In this document: positions 60,121 through 64,000 of the stretch, piece by piece
Position numbering within the stretch: position 1 is the first letter of the stretch
Layout: each line of letters starts with the position of its first letter
Assembly: GCF_009930815.1 (NCBI RefSeq)
Contig: NZ_CP022222.1
Coordinates: forward strand, 6,800,501-6,864,500
DNA from: Bradyrhizobium sp. CCBAU 051011
GTDB lineage: Bacteria > Pseudomonadota > Alphaproteobacteria > Rhizobiales > Xanthobacteraceae
Reading direction: 5' to 3'
Length of the DNA: 64,000 nucleotides
Made by a program: the position numbers and the translations under genes
The notes under the pieces: generated by a model
Told to the model about the DNA's origin: nothing
Seen by the model: only the letters and a program-made list of their open reading frames with translations
The model's database searches: none

Positions 60121-60774
60121 TCACGCCTCCAGCGCGGCGAGATTCTTCGGCAGCATCCGCTTGAACAGAGTGAGGATGCGGGCGGCTTCCTTCGCCTCCT
60201 GCGTGATGGCGTGGCGGACGGTCGCAGCGATCAGCGTCATCATCAGTTGGGAAAACGAGGCCAGTGCGGATGCGGGCGCGTCGGGCGCGATCCGCCGCAG
60301 CGCCTCGCCGAGCAGCCCGGCAAGATAGGCGCCGTCTTCCTCGTCAAGTTTCTGCAGGGCGCGGTCGGCCTGCGTCGCCTGCCAGATGTCGCGCATGACA
60401 GGCACGTCCATGAACATCCGGTAGTAGCTGTCGGTAATGCGGCATAAGGCCGGATGCAGATCGCGGGCAGCCCTGACCACGGCGAGGTCGCGCCGGACGC
60501 AGTCGCGGCCGACCGCGTTGTAGCGCTCCGCCAGCGTGCCGATGATCGCCGTCTTGTCCGGAAAGTACTGATAGAGCGAGCCGAACGGCACTCCGCTGCG
60601 TTCGACGACGTCGCTCATGCGGAAGGCTTCGCTGCCTTTCTCCGCCATCAGCTCCGCAGCACATGCGAGGATCTTTTCGAACCGCTCGCGGCTGCGCTGC
60701 TGGGTCGGGACCAGGCGTGCCAACGCAGGCGCAGCCTCAGCTGTTGTTTTCTGTCCAGCTTTCGCCCGCGGCAT
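60121..60774 (-). CDS. TetR-family regulator
   Basis: 217 residues. The N-terminal helix-turn-helix is clear: QQRSRERFEKILACAAELMAEKG, FRMSDVVERSGVPFGSLYQYFPDKTAII (in parts, about 27-75). The C-terminal ~130 residues form the ligand domain. It is divergent from the NmrA-like gene, and a perfect inverted repeat lies in the shared promoter region. ATG 60774 is preferred over the longer ORF starting at 60810. A repressor of the reductase/DUF1772 pair is the likely role. Confidence 0.92.
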   Translation of the reverse strand: MPRAKAGQKTTAEAAPALARLVPTQQRSRERFEKILACAAELMAEKGSEAFRMSDVVERSGVPFGSLYQYFPDKTAIIGTLAERYNAVGRDCVRRDLAVVRAARDLHPALCRITDSYYRMFMDVPVMRDIWQATQADRALQKLDEEDGAYLAGLLGEALRRIAPDAPASALASFSQLMMTLIAATVRHAITQEAKEAARILTLFKRMLPKNLAALEA

Positions 60775-60797
60775 CGGCCCTCTCACATAAAAGCGAC

Positions 60798-60852
60798 TTG
60801 ACGTTACCAATACGAGAGTTTATCGGATTTTGCAAATACGAGATATTCTCGT
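60798..60852 (+). promoter_or_regulatory. Promoter and TetR operator of the reductase operon
   Basis: TTGACG (60798-60803), 17 nt, TATCGG (60821-60826) reads as a sigma-70 promoter facing the reductase gene. Just after it, ACGAGA-TAT-TCTCGT (60838-60852) is a perfect inverted repeat, and a single half-site ACGAGA recurs at 60812-60817, between the -35 and -10 boxes. Confidence 0.65.
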
Positions 60853-60875
60853 GTTGTGTCCTGAAAGGATTTCTC

Positions 60876-61697
60876 ATGTCGGAACTCCCGATTCTGATCA
60901 TCGGCGGCGCGGGCAAGACCGGTGCGCGCGTCAATGCGCTGCTGCAGTCGCGCGGCATCCCGACCCGGGCGGTGTCGCGCTCGACGCCTGTGCCGTTCGA
61001 CTGGACCCGGCCCGAGACATGGCCGGCCGCGCTTTCTGGCGCCGCGATGGCCTATGTCACCTATCAGCCGGATCTTTCGGTCGAAGGCGCCGCCGAGGCG
61101 ATCGCGGAGGTCGGCCGGCTGGCGCGCGAGAACGGTCTCGAGCGCGTCGTCCTATTGTCGGGTCGCGGCGAGCCTGGCGCGCAGCGGGCGGAGGCGGCGC
61201 TGCAGCAGTCCGGCGTGCCCTGGACCATCGTGCGCGCAAGCTGGTTCAACCAGAACTTTTCCGAAGGCTATCTGCTTGACGGCGTGCTGGCCGGCGAGAT
61301 CGCACTGCCGGCGGGCGCCGTGCCCGAACCGTTCATCGACGCCGACGACATCGCCGAGGTCGTAGTCGCGGCGCTGACTGACCCGCGCCATGCCGGCAAG
61401 CTCTATGAGGTGACGGGACCGCGCGCGCTGACGTTTGCGCAAGCGGTTGCCGAGATCGCCCAGGCCGCGGGGCGGCCGGTGCAGTACCGGCAGGTCGCAC
61501 CGCAGGAGTTTGCCGCCGCCATGCGGCCCCATGTGCCTGACGACGTCATCGAGCTGATGCTGGAGCTGTTTACCGTCGTGCTCGACGGCCGCAATTCTGA
61601 TGTCGCGCATGGCGTCGAGCAGGCGCTCGGCCGTCCGGCGCGGGACTTTTCCGACTATGCAAGCCGGACCGCCGCGACCGGTGTGTGGAGGACTTGA
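60876..61697 (+). CDS. NmrA-like NAD(P)-binding reductase
   Basis: 273 residues of the atypical short-chain dehydrogenase/NmrA group. The N-terminal nucleotide motif is LIIGGAGKTGARVNALL (GxxGxxG form), followed by VVLLSGRGEPGAQRAE, the substrate segment SGVPWTIVRASWFNQNFSEG and DADDIAEVVVAAL. Such proteins act on quinones or ligands or as redox sensors. GAAAGGAT is upstream of ATG 60876. It is under the divergent TetR regulator and is followed 2 nt later by the DUF1772 gene. Confidence 0.88.
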   Translation: MSELPILIIGGAGKTGARVNALLQSRGIPTRAVSRSTPVPFDWTRPETWPAALSGAAMAYVTYQPDLSVEGAAEAIAEVGRLARENGLERVVLLSGRGEPGAQRAEAALQQSGVPWTIVRASWFNQNFSEGYLLDGVLAGEIALPAGAVPEPFIDADDIAEVVVAALTDPRHAGKLYEVTGPRALTFAQAVAEIAQAAGRPVQYRQVAPQEFAAAMRPHVPDDVIELMLELFTVVLDGRNSDVAHGVEQALGRPARDFSDYASRTAATGVWRT

Positions 61698-61699
61698 TC

Positions 61700-62185
61700 A
61701 TGCTGCAGATGTTGATCACCGGCTTGCTGTGGTTCTCCGCCATCGGCTGCGGCCTGCTCGCCGGGCTCTACTTTGCGTTCTCGACTTTCATCATGACGGC
61801 GTTCGACCGTATCGGACAGGCCGCTGGCATCGCCGCGATGAATGCGATCAATGCCGTCATCGTGCAGTCGCTGTTCCTGCCGGTGTTTCTGGCAACGACG
61901 GCAACGAGCGCCGCGCTGGCGGTGATGGCGCTGTTGCGCTGGGGTGAGCCGGGCGCAATAGCGATGCTGGTCGGCGGCGTGCTCTACGTGCTCGGCATGT
62001 TCGTCGTCACGATGACCTTCAACGTGCCGCTGAACAACGCGCTTGCCGCGGCCGATCCCGCAAGTCAGGAGGCCGCTTCGCTGTGGGCGCGCTATCTGAC
62101 GGACTGGACGTTTTGGAACCACGTGCGGACGGTCGCGTCCACGGCCGCTTGCGCGCTGTTCATTGCTGCCATTGCGGCGCAATAG
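61700..62185 (+). CDS. DUF1772 membrane protein (anthrone oxygenase-like)
   Basis: 161 residues, four predicted membrane helices (about 5-25, 55-78, 85-107, 138-160) with the DUF1772 segments GLLAGLYFAFSTFIM and VTMTFNVPLNNALA, and ARYLTDWTFWNHVRTVAS near the end. Relatives are called anthrone oxygenase family proteins, though biochemistry in bacteria is scant. ATG 61700 has GGAGGA 7 nt upstream, which decides it over 61685. Pairing with an NmrA reductase under TetR control suggests a stress or xenobiotic response. Confidence 0.88.
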   Translation: MLQMLITGLLWFSAIGCGLLAGLYFAFSTFIMTAFDRIGQAAGIAAMNAINAVIVQSLFLPVFLATTATSAALAVMALLRWGEPGAIAMLVGGVLYVLGMFVVTMTFNVPLNNALAAADPASQEAASLWARYLTDWTFWNHVRTVASTAACALFIAAIAAQ

Positions 62186-62202
62186 GAAGAGCCGACAAAG
62201 AA

Positions 62203-62228
62203 AAAGCCGCCCGGAGCAGGGCGGCTTT
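62203..62228 (+). terminator. Rho-independent terminator after the DUF1772 gene
   Basis: AAAGCCGCCC (62203-62212) pairs with GGGCGGCTTT (62219-62228) around a 6-nt loop, 18 nt after the stop. The A and T runs on both sides make it usable from both strands, so it may also end the convergent PEP-CTERM gene. Confidence 0.85.
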
Positions 62229-62251
62229 CGAATTGCCTTCCGCGCGAGCGA

Positions 62252-62977
62252 TCAGGCCGCGGTGAGCGCGCTGCCGCTGCGCTTGCGGCGATAGGCCATG
62301 AAGCCGACGCCCGCAAAACCGAGGATCATCATCGCCCAGGTCGAGGGTTCCGGGACCGGAGGCGCGGCTGTTTCGAAGGTGAAGTCCGCCAGGATTTTGA
62401 GCGTCGACGTCTTGCCCTCGGGGTTCGTCCATTTGTCGGTGTATTTGTCGTACCATCCATCACCATATTCAGCGAAGTGGATGTCGGACACCGTAACGCC
62501 ATTGAGGGTGAACGGACCAAGGTTGTTGAGCAGCGTCTGGCTGATGTTGAACACGTTGTCAGGCGACGGGTTGGTCGTCTGCTGGATGTTCAGGTTGAAC
62601 TCCTGAAAATCAGATGAGCTGCCCGGCGAGGTGAAGTTCAGGGTGAAAGTGTATTTGACGTTGAAGTTCTGGTCGGTGTTGTAGGTCGCAAGATTCACCC
62701 AGGTGATCTTGCCGATGACGTAATCGTCCTTGTTTGTCGTGATGTTGCCGGTGATATCGGTGATGGTCAGCGTGCTCGGCTTGTTGTTATTCGCCGCGCC
62801 AGACATTTTGAGCACGTTGTTGTTATTGGTGATGGAGCAGCCGGGGCTGCCGCCGTTGCAATTCGAGATGCTGGAAAAATTGCCGTCACCGGTGAAGCTC
62901 ACGAGCGCTGCATTTGCCGGTGAATGCACGAGACCGGCGAGCAAACCTGCGGCCAATAATTTAAATGTCCTGCTCAT
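62252..62977 (-). CDS. PEP-CTERM surface protein, choice-of-anchor K type
   Basis: 241 residues: a signal peptide (about 1-23, ending PANAA), a beta-rich, Asn/Thr-rich ectodomain ([35 protein letters not shown]) of the choice-of-anchor K kind, and the PEP-CTERM tail [18 protein letters not shown] with a membrane helix and RRKR. It is exported, then cut and anchored by an exosortase, probably into the matrix or capsule. ATG 62977 begins the signal peptide. The upstream DNA is notably AT-rich. The ectodomain is asparagine-rich, unlike most neighbours. Confidence 0.9.
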   Translation of the reverse strand: MSRTFKLLAAGLLAGLVHSPANAALVSFTGDGNFSSISNCNGGSPGCSITNNNNVLKMSGAANNNKPSTLTITDITGNITTNKDDYVIGKITWVNLATYNTDQNFNVKYTFTLNFTSPGSSSDFQEFNLNIQQTTNPSPDNVFNISQTLLNNLGPFTLNGVTVSDIHFAEYGDGWYDKYTDKWTNPEGKTSTLKILADFTFETAAPPVPEPSTWAMMILGFAGVGFMAYRRKRSGSALTAA

Positions 62978-63164
62978 AGTAAGACGCCTCGTTTTTAATA
63001 TCAATTTTATTTAATAGAACCTTTTCAGATATTATATAGGTAGTCAAGTGTGGAGCTTTTAATTTCCCAAATTAAATGTCGTGAGGTTGCATGGCAACTT
63101 GTGTTCGCTTAGCCCGGTAGCCAGTGACGCGGCTGGGCTGGCAAGGGCTACACCAGATCCGAAG
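62978..63164. promoter_or_regulatory. AT-rich promoter region of the PEP-CTERM gene
   Basis: About 190 bases, with 62990-63090 the most AT-rich stretch of the right half of the window (runs such as TTATTTAATA). It is the expected place for the PEP-CTERM promoter. No palindrome is obvious. Confidence 0.4.
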
Positions 63165-63422
63165 TTATTGGGTCAGGTGCGCGAGCATGGCCTCACAGGC
63201 ATTCTGGGCTTCGGCGAACGTCTTAAAGGGTGATCCGCCCAACCTGATGGCCGTCCTGTTGAAATTGATGGGGCGCCAAGAAGCTACAAAGCCGGGCTGC
63301 CCATGGAGCCCAGGGCCATTCCTACTCTCATTGCTGATTACAAACGAGTAGCCGAGTTCACTCGCGCTCCAAATCTCTAGCTCCACTGTCGCGGGAGCAA
63401 CGCGGCTGAAGTGCAGGGCCAT
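63165..63422 (-). CDS. Conserved small hypothetical protein (85 aa)
   Basis: MALHFSRVAPATVELEIWSASELGYSF..., beta-rich N-terminal half with the pattern ELGYSFVISNESRNGPG, then GFVASWRP and a C-terminal helix FAEAQNACEAMLAHL. Cytosolic. I recall near-identical proteins in Bradyrhizobium; function unknown. A GGCCCCAGG hairpin lies 24-50 nt upstream of its start. Confidence 0.75.
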   Translation of the reverse strand: MALHFSRVAPATVELEIWSASELGYSFVISNESRNGPGLHGQPGFVASWRPINFNRTAIRLGGSPFKTFAEAQNACEAMLAHLTQ

Positions 63423-63445
63423 TCCACCATCCAGCGAACTCTAAA

Positions 63446-63472
63446 CGGCCCCAGGAATTCGACCTGGTGCCG
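63446..63472. repeat. GGCCCCAG-type hairpin, copy 3
   Basis: CGGCCCCAGG (63446-63455) and CCTGGTGCCG (63463-63472) pair with one mismatch around a 7-nt loop. It shares the AAACGGCCCCAG arm with the copies at 6244 and 6553, 57 kb away. Confidence 0.55.
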
Positions 63473-63676
63473 CCACCTTTGGCAGGTCTTCTTCCGGCCT
63501 GGGGACATCGGCCGGAAGTGAGGATTCGACGCCTCGCCCTGCCGGGAGTTCCAGCGATTGTAACTTTTTCCGGACGGTAGCGACGGCTGGCTTGACCAAG
63601 AAGAAGCGGTCCGGCGTGATTACCCCTAGCTCTCGTGGATTGCGAGGCCGAGCCGGTGGCGCTTTAATGATCGGCC
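63473..63676. other. Intergenic, no gene seen
   Basis: About 200 bases with a possible inverted-repeat segment around GGCCGGAAG/CTTCCGGCC near 63493-63519. No supportable ORF. Confidence 0.35.
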
Positions 63677-63796
63677 ATGGGCACCAAATCGCGAGAGTTA
63701 ATCTGCGGCGGTCAGATCGTGGGAGCCGAGATCCGCGCGCAGAGCGTCCGGCAGGCCGTCAGCGAGGCCGTAAGTGAATGTCACAACGAGACTTGA
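63677..63796 (+). CDS. Possible small protein (39 aa)
   Basis: MGTKSRELICGGQIVGAEIR... is a plausible short helical protein ending AVSECHNET. It reads more naturally than the overlapping arginine-rich frame ending at 63777. Its end overlaps the next tiny ORF. Weak support. Confidence 0.3.
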   Translation: MGTKSRELICGGQIVGAEIRAQSVRQAVSEAVSECHNET

Positions 63797-63861
63797 ACAT
63801 TGCGGCCATCGCCGCCGTTATCGGGTGGGTTGGATTCTGCCTGTATATGAGCTGGTTCTAA
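63778..63861 (+). CDS. Possible tiny membrane peptide (27 aa)
   Basis: MSQRDLNIAAIAAVIGWVGF followed by CLYMSWF: one membrane helix. The ATG lies inside the end of the preceding small ORF. It resembles the 23-residue peptide at 56573 (both end in a W/F-rich helix). Confidence 0.35.
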   Translation: MSQRDLNIAAIAAVIGWVGFCLYMSWF

Positions 63862-64000
63862 CTACGTTTTTGGCGGTCAGCCCAGCGCGCGGTTGAGCTG
63901 GGGGGCTCCGCGAGATCGGCGGACTCTAATTTCGCGGCCGGGATAGCCGGGATAGAAGACAGGCGAAGCGCGGACCTCTTTCGTATCCCGCTAAGGGACG
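63862..64000. other. Window end, nothing seen
   Basis: The last ~140 bases hold no supportable gene. Confidence 0.3.

Noticed and set aside
1..64000. CRISPR arrays, replication origins or prophage structural genes
   Set aside because: No regularly spaced repeats, no DnaA-box cluster and no phage head, tail or lysis genes were found.

Overview
The window looks like chromosome of a Bradyrhizobium-type alphaproteobacterium (Nitrobacteraceae). This is inferred from gene content, not from a search: the aapJQMP amino-acid permease, cpaBCDE, DUF3551, DUF2934 and DUF6894 small proteins, PEP-CTERM proteins, an ArnT-like lipid A transferase cluster, high GC with strong third-position bias (hence many long antisense shadow ORFs), and intergenic palindromes that I recall from this group.

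Layout. 1-10.2 kb is gene-poor accessory DNA with short, mostly uncharacterised genes: an H-NS family protein, a PilZ protein, two DUF3551 secreted proteins, a cold-shock protein, DUF2934 and several tiny membrane proteins. Within it, 4250-10155 is bounded by a 45-bp direct repeat of the 3' end of tRNA-Arg(TCT), whose intact copy lies at 10155-10231. This is the footprint of an integrative element, but no integrase remains. 10.5-17.9 kb carries the alpha-2-macroglobulin/pbpC pair. 18.0-21.7 kb is a four-gene envelope operon (ArnT-like transferase, PAP2 phosphatase, polyprenyl-phosphate sugar synthase, LpxB-N-like membrane protein), probably for lipid A decoration. 22.0-27.7 kb has a PilZ protein, a TadD-like lipoprotein and convergent cpaBCDE, without cpaF-tadBC in between. 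28.0-34.9 kb is a catabolic cluster: GntR regulator divergent from a crotonase-fold protein, a CoA-transferase, a TctCBA transporter and a PdxA-family dehydrogenase. metC follows on the opposite strand, then aapJQMP (36.5-41.0 kb) behind a sigma-54-like promoter.

41.1-42.5 kb holds an IS110-family element, followed on the minus strand by cysK, cfa and the decayed remains of the two genes usually found upstream of cfa. 45.9-55.1 kb is a complete tripartite RND efflux operon (NodT-type outer-membrane factor, MdtA-type adaptor, two MdtB/MdtC-type pumps), with a DTW-domain tRNA modification gene just downstream. 56-64 kb is mixed: two uncharacterised membrane proteins, one with a C-terminal Myb-like helix-turn-helix; DUF6894; tRNA-Cys; a small cysteine-rich secreted protein; a TetR regulator divergent from an NmrA-like reductase and a DUF1772 protein with a clear operator; a PEP-CTERM protein; and small hypotheticals.

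The candidates for something undescribed are the 28-35 kb catabolic cluster, whose crotonase-family member lacks both catalytic glutamates, the membrane-anchored Myb-like protein at 57.9 kb, and the tRNA-bounded island remnant.
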